From NCBI RefSeq assembly GCF_000210715.1, contig NC_021038.1, positions 674,921-711,655 on the forward strand: a DNA stretch of 36,735 bases. The letters run 5' to 3'. The notes beneath the pieces are model-generated. The model was not told the origin of the DNA, searched no databases, and was given only the letters and a program-made list of their open reading frames with translations. Shown here in pieces: positions 27,443-35,077 of this stretch. Origin of the DNA: Fretibacterium fastidiosum (GTDB lineage: Bacteria > Synergistota > Synergistia > Synergistales > Aminobacteriaceae). Made by a program: the position numbers and the translations under genes. Position 1 is the stretch's first letter; every line of letters begins with the position of its first letter.

Positions 27443-28456
27443 CTAATGATTGATAATGGCCTGGATTTTGTCGTAAAGCCCCTTAGACCAGGTACCTTTC
27501 TCCTCGTATTCCTTGTAGAGCTTCACACAGGCATCCTTGAACTCCGCCTGGGCGGCCTCGTCCAGGGTGATGATGGTGCAACCCTCGTCGGTGAGGGCTT
27601 GTTGCATCTTCTGGCTGACCTGCTGGTAGAGGTCGTTGTTGTAGAGGGCCGCCTCCTTGCCGCAGGAAACAATGGCCTCCTGGTACTTCGGGGGTAGCTT
27701 GTCCCAGAAAGTCTTCCCCACGATGAAGTTGGAGAAGGTCATCTGGTGGTTTGTCATGGTGACGTTCTTGCAAACCTCCTGGAATTTGTTGTTGTAGAGG
27801 GTAGTCAGGGGGTTCTCAACGCCGTCCACCACGCCCTGGCTCAGGGCGGTATACACCTCGCTGAGCGCCATGGGGGTGGAGGCTGCGCCCAGGTCGTTGA
27901 ACATGGTGACGGAGATGTCGTTGTTGGGGACGCGAATCTTCAGTCCCTTCATGTCCGCCAGGCTCTTGACGGGGCTGCGGGTCATCAGTTGACGCTCGCC
28001 ATACACCCAGTTGGTGGAGATGATCTTCAGGCCCTGCTCCTCAAGCTGAGCGGCGACCTCCCCCCACCAGTCGCTGTCGGTGATCTGATACATAGCGGAC
28101 CATTCGGAGAACAGGAAGGGGCCCATGACCACGCCGAAGTCCGGTACGTAGTCCATGAGGTAGGAGCCGTCGGCGATTGTACATACGTTCTGCCCCATGA
28201 GCATCATTTCGATGAGGTCGGCCTTGGCTCCCAGTTGGCTGGAGGGGTACACTTGAATCTTGACGGCACCGTCCGTGGCCTTGCTCACGAGCTCCGCCCA
28301 TCGGTCGCAGCCGTCGTCGATGGGGTCGCCATCCGTCTGCTCAGTGCAGAGCTTCAATACGAACTTCGCCTCGGTGGCGGAAGCCATGGAAGCGCTCCCG
28401 CTGATTACGCTCAAAGCCAGTCCCAGAGTCAGCAAAAGAGCAAGCGTTTTCTTCAT
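27443..28456 (-). CDS. dctP: TRAP transporter substrate-binding protein DctP
   Basis: A 337-residue DctP-family protein. Signal peptide MKKTLALLLTLGLALSVISG, then FVLKLCTEQTDGDPIDDG, GLKIRVPNND with the carboxylate-binding Arg, and TPMALSEVYTALSQGVVDGVENP. Its position after a pdxA-type gene and with a DUF1537 kinase in the same operon suggests a four-carbon sugar acid as ligand. That is inference from context; the pocket cannot be read for specificity. Confidence 0.93.
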   Translation of the reverse strand: MKKTLALLLTLGLALSVISGSASMASATEAKFVLKLCTEQTDGDPIDDGCDRWAELVSKATDGAVKIQVYPSSQLGAKADLIEMMLMGQNVCTIADGSYLMDYVPDFGVVMGPFLFSEWSAMYQITDSDWWGEVAAQLEEQGLKIISTNWVYGERQLMTRSPVKSLADMKGLKIRVPNNDISVTMFNDLGAASTPMALSEVYTALSQGVVDGVENPLTTLYNNKFQEVCKNVTMTNHQMTFSNFIVGKTFWDKLPPKYQEAIVSCGKEAALYNNDLYQQVSQKMQQALTDEGCTIITLDEAAQAEFKDACVKLYKEYEEKGTWSKGLYDKIQAIINH

Positions 28457-28502
28457 AACAATGAACTCCTTCTTAAAGTTGAGCTCGGTTACCGGCTCAG
28501 TT

Positions 28503-29576
28503 TTACCCCCGGTGCTCCGCCAGCCGGATGCCGTAGTCCATCGCGTTGACCAGGCTCAGGGCGTTGGCGCCGCCGCTGCCGGCGTGGCCGTACCCCGTGC
28601 CGTGGTCCACGCTGGCGCGAATGATCGGCAGGCCGAGCGTCACGTTGACCCCCGCCACGGCCTCCCAGCGCTTTTCGGCCTTGTTGTAGACGAATCCTTT
28701 CACCTTCAGGGGGATGTGCCCCTGGTCGTGGTACATGGCCACCACGATGTCGTACCAGCCGCCGATGGCCTTGCTGAAGATCGTGTCGGGTGGCGTGGGC
28801 TTGCGGTCGGGGACGTTGATCCCCTGAGCCAGCGCCGTGTCGATGGCCGGCTGAATCTCCTGAATATCCTCCGTGCCGAACATGCCGTTCTCGCCGCAGT
28901 GGGGGTTCAGGCCCGCCACCCCGACCTTCGGGTCCCGGATGCCCAGAGCCAGACAGGCGTCGTTTGCAATTCGGATGCAGTCCAGCACCCGTTCCTTCTT
29001 CACCCGATCGCAGGCCTCGCGGAGGGAGACGTGGGTGGAGACGTGGACGACGCGCAGGTTCTCGTGGGCCAGCATCATGGTGTACTTCTGCGTGTGCGTG
29101 TAGTCGGCGTAGATCTCCGTGTGTCCCGAATAGTGGTGCCCCGCCAGGTTGATGGCCTCCTTGCTGAGGGCGTTCGTGACCGTGGCGTCCACCGTGCCCG
29201 CCATCGCCATCTGGATGACCCTCACCACGTACTGAAACGCGGCCTCGCCGCCCAGCTTCGTGACCCCCAGTCCAAAGGGTTTCGGGGCCGCCGGGTCGCC
29301 GGGGATGTCGGAGGCCTTCACGAGGCCCAGGTCGAGGACGTCAATGACGCCGGGGGTGAAGGCGGCCTCGCTCACGGCCTTGACGGGCCGGACCTCCAGG
29401 TCCGCTCCGGAGAGCGTCCGGGCCGCCGCCGCGGCGTATCGGATGCTGGATGCATCGCCCACCACGAGGGGACGGCAGCGATCGTAGACCGCCGCGTCGG
29501 CCAGGGCCTTGACGGTGATCTCCGGCCCGTTGCCGAAGGGGTCCCCCATGGTGATGCCGAGGATGGGTTTGTCCAT
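28503..29576 (-). CDS. PdxA family 4-phospho-hydroxyacid dehydrogenase
   Basis: A 357-residue member of the PdxA family, with ITMGDPFGNGPEI at the N terminus, the GHYSGHTEIYADY stretch and the metal-binding His in AMYHDQGHIPLK. Canonical PdxA oxidises 4-phospho-L-threonine in vitamin B6 synthesis. The PdxA2 branch, found next to DUF1537 kinases, oxidises and decarboxylates 4-phospho-D-threonate or erythronate to dihydroxyacetone phosphate. The same-operon kinase and TRAP importer favour the second role. AAGGAGG precedes the ATG. Confidence 0.85.
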   Translation of the reverse strand: MDKPILGITMGDPFGNGPEITVKALADAAVYDRCRPLVVGDASSIRYAAAAARTLSGADLEVRPVKAVSEAAFTPGVIDVLDLGLVKASDIPGDPAAPKPFGLGVTKLGGEAAFQYVVRVIQMAMAGTVDATVTNALSKEAINLAGHHYSGHTEIYADYTHTQKYTMMLAHENLRVVHVSTHVSLREACDRVKKERVLDCIRIANDACLALGIRDPKVGVAGLNPHCGENGMFGTEDIQEIQPAIDTALAQGINVPDRKPTPPDTIFSKAIGGWYDIVVAMYHDQGHIPLKVKGFVYNKAEKRWEAVAGVNVTLGLPIIRASVDHGTGYGHAGSGGANALSLVNAMDYGIRLAEHRG

Positions 29577-29611
29577 GGAACATGCCTCCTTAAGAAAGAC
29601 AGGCTGCGGGC

Positions 29612-30520
29612 CTAATGGAGCCCGTTCTCCCTGCAGTGCTCCAGGGCCTCCTTCAGCGCCTTCATGCCTTCGTCGGACAGGCGACAGAAGGGCCTGCGGC
29701 AGGCCCCGACGGGATAGCCCAGAAGCCCCGTGGCGATCTTGATGATCGTGTTGGGGTTGCCGTACTTGAAGCAGTTTCGGAAGGTGCGGATGCTGTCCTG
29801 GACCCTCATAGCCCGTTTGAGGTCCCCGGCGGCGAAGGCCTCGTAGATCTCCGCCATGGTGTGAGGGAAGACGTTGGCGCAGCCCGCGATGCCGCCCCTG
29901 CCTCCGAAGACCAGCCCGGGCAGGATCAGGGCGTCGTTGCCGGAGAGGACGCTGAAGTCCTTGTCCAGGGCGCTCGTCAGCTCGATGTACTGCTTGAGGT
30001 TGTCGAAGTTCCCGCTCGAGTCCTTGGCCCCTGCGATGTTGGGGGCGTCCCTGGCCAGGCGGGCCACCGTGGCGGGCGCCAGGGCGTTGCCCGTGCGGGG
30101 CGGGATGTTGTAGAGCACGATGGGCAGGTCGACGGCCTCGGCCACCGCCATGTAGTGGTCGTAGAGCTCGTCCTGAGAGGCCGCGGCGTAGAAGGGAGCC
30201 ACGATGGAGAGGGCGTCGGCGCCCAGCTCCTGAGCCCGACGGCTCAGCCGGACGGTGTCCGCCGTGGTGATGAAGCCTGTCCCGGCGTAGACGGGGACCC
30301 GCCCCCGCACCTCGTCGACAACAGCCGTCAGCACGCGCTCCTTCTCCGCGTCGCTCAGGGCGTAGCCCTCTCCGTTGGTCCCAAAGGCGAAGATGCCGTG
30401 GATGCCCGCGTCGATCATGCGGCGGACCTGGCTGCGAAGCTCCCCCTCGTTGACGCTCTCGTCCTCGTTCATGGGGGTCAGGATGGGGACGATGATGCCC
30501 CTCATGTCGATCTTCTTCAA
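29612..30520 (-). CDS. DapA/NAL superfamily lyase
   Basis: A 302-residue class I aldolase-fold protein with a GTNGEGYALS motif for the carboxylate, Tyr in LYNIPPRTGN and the Schiff-base Lys in AGAKDSSGN. Family members split or condense pyruvate with an aldehyde (dihydrodipicolinate synthase, N-acetylneuraminate lyase, KDG aldolase). In a sugar-acid operon a catabolic 2-keto-acid aldolase is more likely than lysine synthesis, but the sequence does not decide the substrate. Confidence 0.88.
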   Translation of the reverse strand: MKKIDMRGIIVPILTPMNEDESVNEGELRSQVRRMIDAGIHGIFAFGTNGEGYALSDAEKERVLTAVVDEVRGRVPVYAGTGFITTADTVRLSRRAQELGADALSIVAPFYAAASQDELYDHYMAVAEAVDLPIVLYNIPPRTGNALAPATVARLARDAPNIAGAKDSSGNFDNLKQYIELTSALDKDFSVLSGNDALILPGLVFGGRGGIAGCANVFPHTMAEIYEAFAAGDLKRAMRVQDSIRTFRNCFKYGNPNTIIKIATGLLGYPVGACRRPFCRLSDEGMKALKEALEHCRENGLH

Positions 30521-30563
30521 GGTCGTTCTCCTCCTCTGTCCTTCCTGTTCGGCTCGTAAAATG

Positions 30564-31718
30564 CTACAGGATCTCCTGATAGATCCGGCGGGCGTCCTCC
30601 TCCGTGACGGGGCGACGGTTGTTCACCAGGAGGCGCGTGACCTGCATTCCAGACTGTACCAGCGATTCCAGGTCTTCCTTGGGCACGTTGAACTCCTGCA
30701 GGCTGACGGGGATGTCGAGGTGTCTAACGATCTCCTCGATGCGGGTGATGACGGCTGCGCTCTTGGCCTCCGTCGAGGAGGCGTCGCCGTGGATGCAGCG
30801 GTCGTAGGCGTGGGCCAGCAGCTCTCGACAGGCGGGCTCGTTGAAGCGCATCACGGGCGCCAGCAGGATGGCGTTGGAGACGCCGTGGGCGATGTGATAC
30901 CTGCCTCCGAGGGGGTAGCTCAGCGCATGGACTGCCGTGGTGCCGGAGGCCGTGATGGCGATGCCGCCGTAGAAGCTCGCGATCTGCATCATGCGCTTGG
31001 CCTCCATGGCCTTCGGGTCGTCACAGGCCCGCTCGATGTTGTTCAGGATCATGTCGAGGGCCTGAAGGGCGAAGATGTCGCTGAAGGGGTTGGCCTTGTT
31101 GCTGGTGTAGCACTCGATGGCGTGGGCCAGGGCGTCCAGCCCCGTGGCCGCCGCGATCTTGCGGGGGAGCTTCTTGACCATCACGGCGTCCAGGACGACG
31201 TAGTCCGCGATCATGCGCGGGTTGACGATGCCCACCTTCAGCTCCTTTTCGGGCACGGCCACGATGGCGTTGGGCGTGGCCTCGGCCCCCGTCCCCGCCG
31301 TGGTGGGAATCATGAGGGTCTTGACGTGCTTGCGGGCGCGGCCGGGGTCCTCCAGAAGCTCCTTGATCCCGTACTCGTCGGTCATCAGGACGCTCGACAG
31401 CTTCGCCGTGTCCATGACGCTGCCGCCGCCCACGGCCATGATGAAGTCCGCTCCGCTCTCGCGGCACTGGTCCACCAGCTTCTGAGCCTGAGCGTAGGAG
31501 GGCTCGGCCGGCAGGTCGTCCAGGACGGTGAACTCGACGCCCGTCCTGCGCACCTCCGCCATGGGGGGCTCCAGGAGCCCTGCGCCCTCGATCCCCTTGT
31601 CGGTGAAGACGGCCAGCTTCTTCACGCCGTTTTCGGCCAAGACGTTGCCCACGTTCGTCAGCGCGTCCTCGCCGCTGTAGACCGCGCTCGGCATCTTCAG
31701 ATCGTACTTCGTCAGCAT
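30564..31718 (-). CDS. Iron-containing alcohol dehydrogenase
   Basis: A 384-residue group III alcohol dehydrogenase. The NAD motif is AVGGGSVMDTAK, metal-ligand His residues lie in LDALAHAIECY and HIAHGVSNAIL, and the fold is of normal length. It interconverts an alcohol and an aldehyde or ketone, perhaps a 4-hydroxy acid or the aldehyde from the neighbouring lyase. The frame is open to 31934, but ATG 31718 follows GAGAGGAG and shares one base with the kinase stop (TGATG), so I place the start there. Confidence 0.9.
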   Translation of the reverse strand: MLTKYDLKMPSAVYSGEDALTNVGNVLAENGVKKLAVFTDKGIEGAGLLEPPMAEVRRTGVEFTVLDDLPAEPSYAQAQKLVDQCRESGADFIMAVGGGSVMDTAKLSSVLMTDEYGIKELLEDPGRARKHVKTLMIPTTAGTGAEATPNAIVAVPEKELKVGIVNPRMIADYVVLDAVMVKKLPRKIAAATGLDALAHAIECYTSNKANPFSDIFALQALDMILNNIERACDDPKAMEAKRMMQIASFYGGIAITASGTTAVHALSYPLGGRYHIAHGVSNAILLAPVMRFNEPACRELLAHAYDRCIHGDASSTEAKSAAVITRIEEIVRHLDIPVSLQEFNVPKEDLESLVQSGMQVTRLLVNNRRPVTEEDARRIYQEIL

Positions 31719-32970
31719 CAGGCTTTCTCCTCTCTCCCGGCGCCAATCCGGTCGGCCAGGCAGCACAAAAGGTCCGGTTTGCCAAACCCTCCGGACTTGG
31801 CAAGGATGTAACGGGCCCTTCCCCCGTAGACGAAACTCGTCAGGACGACGCCCGGAGCCATCTCGCAGACGGGCGTCAACTCGTGCGTCCCCACGGCCTG
31901 CATCAGGGCCAGCAGCGTGTCCCCGCCGACGCACAGCAGCGTGGCCTCGAGCCCTCGGTCCAGAAGTCCCTTGGTCAACTCAGCCAGCGCTTTGGACACC
32001 CGAACCCGGGTCTGGGGCAGGCTCAGTCCCATGGCCGCGGCCCGCTCCTGCGTCTCTGCGCTTCCCTCCGGGTCGTTCGTGTCCAGGATCACCCGGCCGT
32101 ACCGACGGGCCCTCGCCAGGCAGTCCTCGATCAGGGCGGAGCTCTCGTTCTCCGACGGCCAGGCCTCATCGAGCTTCTGCCGCACGCTGAGATGGACGTG
32201 CTGGAAGCCGCAGCCCTCGGCGGCGGCCGTCTGGCGCCGCGTCACGGGGTTGACGCTGCCGCAGGCCATGAGGAGGTGCCGGGGGCGAGGGAGGGGACCG
32301 CGGCGGGGCGCGCGGCCGGCATCAGGAGGTCTGCCAGGACCGAGGCGAATCCGGCGCAGCCCGCCGACAGGCGCAGGCCCTCCGGGCCGAGGGCGCGTGC
32401 GGTGAGCTTCAGGTCCTCGTCCGTCGTGGCGTCGTAGACCTGGATGCCCTGGCCCATCCCCGGCTCCCCCGGCCTGCGGACGAAGACCGCCTTTGACGTC
32501 TGCTGGGCGATGACGTCGCCGATCCGGGAGAAGCGCACGGGCTCGAAGGGGTCCCGACCGAAGACGCTCTGGTCCAGGGGCAGGCCGTCCACGTACTGGA
32601 CGCCGTCCCGCGTGATCCGGCCCATGGAGGGGAAGGCGGGGACGAAGGGCAGGCTCTGAACGCCCGCTGCGTCCATGGCGGCCGCCAGCTCGCTGCCGAC
32701 GTTCCCTCGAAGCCCGGAGTCCGTCTTCTTGTAGATGTAGGGGACGCCCGCGCGAAGTGCCGCCGACACGGCACGGTGGACCGCCGCGTAGGCGGCCTCC
32801 GGCGCGAGGTGCCGCGTCTCGGTGTCCAGCACCAGCACCTGCGCTTCGTCCCGGCTGAAGTCCCGATCGAGGTCCGTCACGACCCGCGTGGAGGCCCCAC
32901 GGGCCACGAACTGCACGCCCGTGTCCAACGCTCCCGTAAAGTCATCGGCTACGATCAAAAGGGATACCAT
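31718..32970 (-). CDS. DUF1537 four-carbon acid sugar kinase (frameshifted)
   Basis: The N-terminal part (MVSLLIVADDFTGALDTGVQF, KKTDSGLRGNVG) and C-terminal part (MACGSVNPVTRRQ, LCVGGDTLLALM) of an OtnK/DtnK-type kinase lie in two frames. The break is at a five-G run on the plus strand (32281-32285): one more base restores APRHLLMACGSVNP and a 417-residue protein of normal length. DUF1537 kinases phosphorylate D-threonate, L-threonate or D-erythronate at the 4-OH. It is the first gene of the minus-strand operon, behind a GAGGGG site. Whether the break is real, programmed or a sequencing error cannot be told from one sequence. An in-frame ATG at 32269 begins the second half but has no ribosome site. 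Confidence 0.85.
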
Positions 32971-33029
32971 CGTCCACGCCCCTCAAACTCCGTCTCGATT
33001 GTTAAATAATGAAACAAATTCAACGCCTG

Positions 33030-33058
33030 TTGGTTCGGCTACTTCGATCCGCTATAAT
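33030..33058 (+). promoter_or_regulatory. Sigma70 promoter for the regulator
   Basis: TTGGTT (33030-33035), a 17-base spacer and a perfect TATAAT (33053-33058) lie about 125 bases before the GTG start. Confidence 0.6.
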
Positions 33059-33087
33059 TTTGTCGTGGGGCTTCCTCGAATGGCCTC

Positions 33088-33115
33088 ATTATACCGGGGG
33101 ATTTTGGATTTGCAA
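33088..33115 (-). promoter_or_regulatory. Sigma70 promoter for the C4-acid operon
   Basis: On the minus strand TTGCAA (33110-33115), a 16-base spacer and a perfect TATAAT (33088-33093) lie about 115 bases before the kinase start. No canonical GG-N10-GC sigma54 element is found in this intergenic region. Confidence 0.6.
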
Positions 33116-33134
33116 GAATTTTAAGCGAATGATT

Positions 33135-33153
33135 TTGTTTCGTTTTGAAACAA
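33135..33153. promoter_or_regulatory. Palindromic operator candidate
   Basis: TTGTTTC (33135-33141) and GAAACAA (33147-33153) form a perfect inverted repeat around GTTTT. A half copy, GAAACAA, recurs at 33011-33017. The palindrome lies about 20 bases upstream of the operon -35 box and downstream of the regulator promoter, a fitting place for activation of the operon and self-control by the divergent regulator. Confidence 0.5.
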
Positions 33154-33183
33154 GGTCTGGAATTGGAGGGGAAGGAGGGGGAC

Positions 33184-34975
33184 GTGAGGGTGGAACGGCG
33201 GATCAGGCTTTTGGGCGTCGCTCCCTACGAGGGCATGGGGGCCCTGATGCAGAGGCTGGCGGGGGAATACCCGCAGGTTGACCTGACGTCGTTCGTTGGG
33301 GACATGGAGCAGGGGTTGGAGGCGGTGCGGAGCAGCTTTCACGGGAACTACGACGCCCTCGTCTCCAGGGGCGGCACGGCACGGATGCTTCAGGAGCACC
33401 TGACGCTTCCGGTCATCGAGATCGAAGTGTCCGCCTACGACGTCCTCTGCGCCCTGAAGCTGTCGGACGACGTGGCGGCCCCGACGGCCATGGTGGCCTT
33501 CGCCAACATCACGAACAGCGCGCGGCAGCTCTGCGAGCTCATGGGCCGTCCGATCGAGATCGTGACCATCGAATCCCCGGAGGAGGTGGAGCCCGCCCTG
33601 CTGCGACTGCGGGAGAGGCGTTTCGAGGTCGTCCTGTGCGACGCGATCTCCCACGCCGCGGCCAGGCGGCTGGGGATGAACTCCTTCCTCATCGCATCGG
33701 GCGCCGACAGCGTCCGTCGGGCCTTTGACCAGGCGGTCCGGCTCTACGACAGCCAGGCGCAGCTGTGGGCGGAGAACCGTTTTTTCAAGGAGGTCATCCA
33801 GGGGCAGGTGGGGCAGACCGTCGTCTTCGACGACCGGGGACGGCTCTTTCTCTCCTCCATCGAGAACCCCTCCCCCAGGCTCCTGGCGCTGTTGAGGGGC
33901 GAGATCGAGAGGGCCGGTGCGGCGCAGGAGCGTCGGATCCTGCGCAACGCGGACGGGATGCTCTACTCCATCCGCAGCCGGCGCGTCGAGGCCGGGGGGC
34001 TCTCCTGCACGGCGTTCTTCTTCACGGCCCACCGGTCGCCCCTGTCGCCCCGCCAGATGGGCATCCGCTTCCTGACGCGGGAGGAGGCGGAGCGCATCTA
34101 CGACGGCAGCCTGCTGAGCCTGGCCGACGGCATCGCGGACTATCGGCGGGACCTGGACCGCATCAATCGGAGCGAAGCCCCCGTCATGATCACGGGGGAG
34201 GACGGCACGGGCAAGGAGCCCATGGCCTGCGCGCTCCACGTGCAGGGCGCCCTGAGCCGAAACCCCTTCGTCGCCGTCAACTGCAGCCTGCTGACGGAGA
34301 GGAGCTGGAGTTTCCTGACGGAGCGCCACTCCTCGCCCCTCTACGGAGAGGCCTGCACGCTCTACTTCTCGAACCTGGACGCGCTGAGCCCGGAGCGCCG
34401 CCGGCAGCTCCTGGCCATCCTCTCCGACATGGAGGTGTGCCGACAGAACCGCGTCCTCCTCTCCTGCGCGTGCCGCCAGGGGGAGTACGCCTCCGAGGTC
34501 GGGTCCCTGTTCCTGGACAGGCTGTGCTGCCTTTCCCTCTGTCTGAGGCCTCTGAGGGAGACCGCGTCCCGCATCCCCCTCCTGCTGAGCCTTCTGCTGA
34601 ATCGTCTGAACGCGGACCTGCCGCGCCCGATCCTGGGGGCGTCTCCCGAAGCGCTGCGCCTCCTCCAGGAGTTCCCCTGGCCCCACAACGCCACTCAGTT
34701 CCGAAGGGTGGTGGGGGAGCTGGTGGTGACGGCTCAGGGGCGCATCAGTGCGGAGGACGTGCGGCGGACGCTGGGGCGCGAGCGCCACGTGGGGACGCTC
34801 TCGCCCAACGCGGAGAACGCCTCCGCCCCCCTGGACCTGAACCGAACCCTGGAGGAGATCAATCGGGACGTCGCCCTTCGGGTGCTGGAGGAGGCGGGGG
34901 GGCAACCGCACCGCCGCGGCCGAACGGCTGGGCATCAGCCGCACCACGCTCTGGCGCATGATCCGTCCCCTTTGA
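33184..34975 (+). CDS. PrpR_N-type transcriptional regulator, degenerate AAA+ domain (frameshifted end)
   Basis: An N-terminal PrpR_N sensor domain (RIRLLGVAPYEGM, VSRGGTARMLQ, PVIEIEVSAYDVL) is followed by a linker and a sigma54-activator-like AAA+ domain. Walker A is GEDGTGKE (338-345). The GAFTGA loop that contacts sigma54 is missing, and the Walker B position reads LYFSNLD, with Ser396-Asn397 where Asp-Glu is expected. The C-terminal Fis-type HTH (GNRTAAAERLGISRTTLWRMI) is shifted out of frame by a seven-G run (34896-34902). Six G would give 596 residues ending at 34975; uncorrected, the frame runs to 35100 with a nonsense tail. GTG 33184 follows AAGGAGGGG and begins the family homology; the open frame starts at 33145. 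Divergent from the C4-acid operon, it is probably its regulator. Confidence 0.82.
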
Positions 34976-35000
34976 CGCCGGAGGGCGGGCCGCGGAGAAC

Positions 35001-35030
35001 GGCAAAGAACGGCAAAGAACGGCAAAGAAC
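35001..35030. repeat. Three tandem copies of a 10-base unit
   Basis: GGCAAAGAAC is repeated three times exactly, preceded by a partial GGAGAAC and followed by GCAAAAAG, between the regulator and leuS. It is probably a slippage product. Confidence 0.8.
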
Positions 35031-35032
35031 GC

Positions 35033-35060
35033 AAAAAGGGGGCCTCCGCGGGAGGCCCCC
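35033..35060 (-). terminator. Intrinsic terminator of leuS
   Basis: GGGGGCCTCC (35038-35047) and GGAGGCCCCC (35051-35060) form a perfect stem; on the minus strand it is followed by TTTTT. It also lies past the regulator stop on the plus strand, where the tail is weaker. Confidence 0.85.
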
Positions 35061-35077
35061 TTGCAATCGCGGAAGGA

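Noticed and set aside
31719-31934. N-terminal extension of the iron alcohol dehydrogenase
   Set aside because: It lies within the kinase coding region in another frame; the ATG at 31718 has a ribosome site and begins the family homology.
33094-33115. Possible sigma54 -24/-12 element near the TTGCAA of the operon promoter
   Set aside because: The nearest GG to GC spacing is 11 instead of 10 and the TGGCAC part is absent; the regulator also lacks the sigma54-contact loop.
33121-35034. 637-codon minus-strand ORF opposite the regulator
   Set aside because: Low-complexity Arg/Gln/Pro/Val composition, antisense to PrpR_N and AAA+ domains that are clearly coding.
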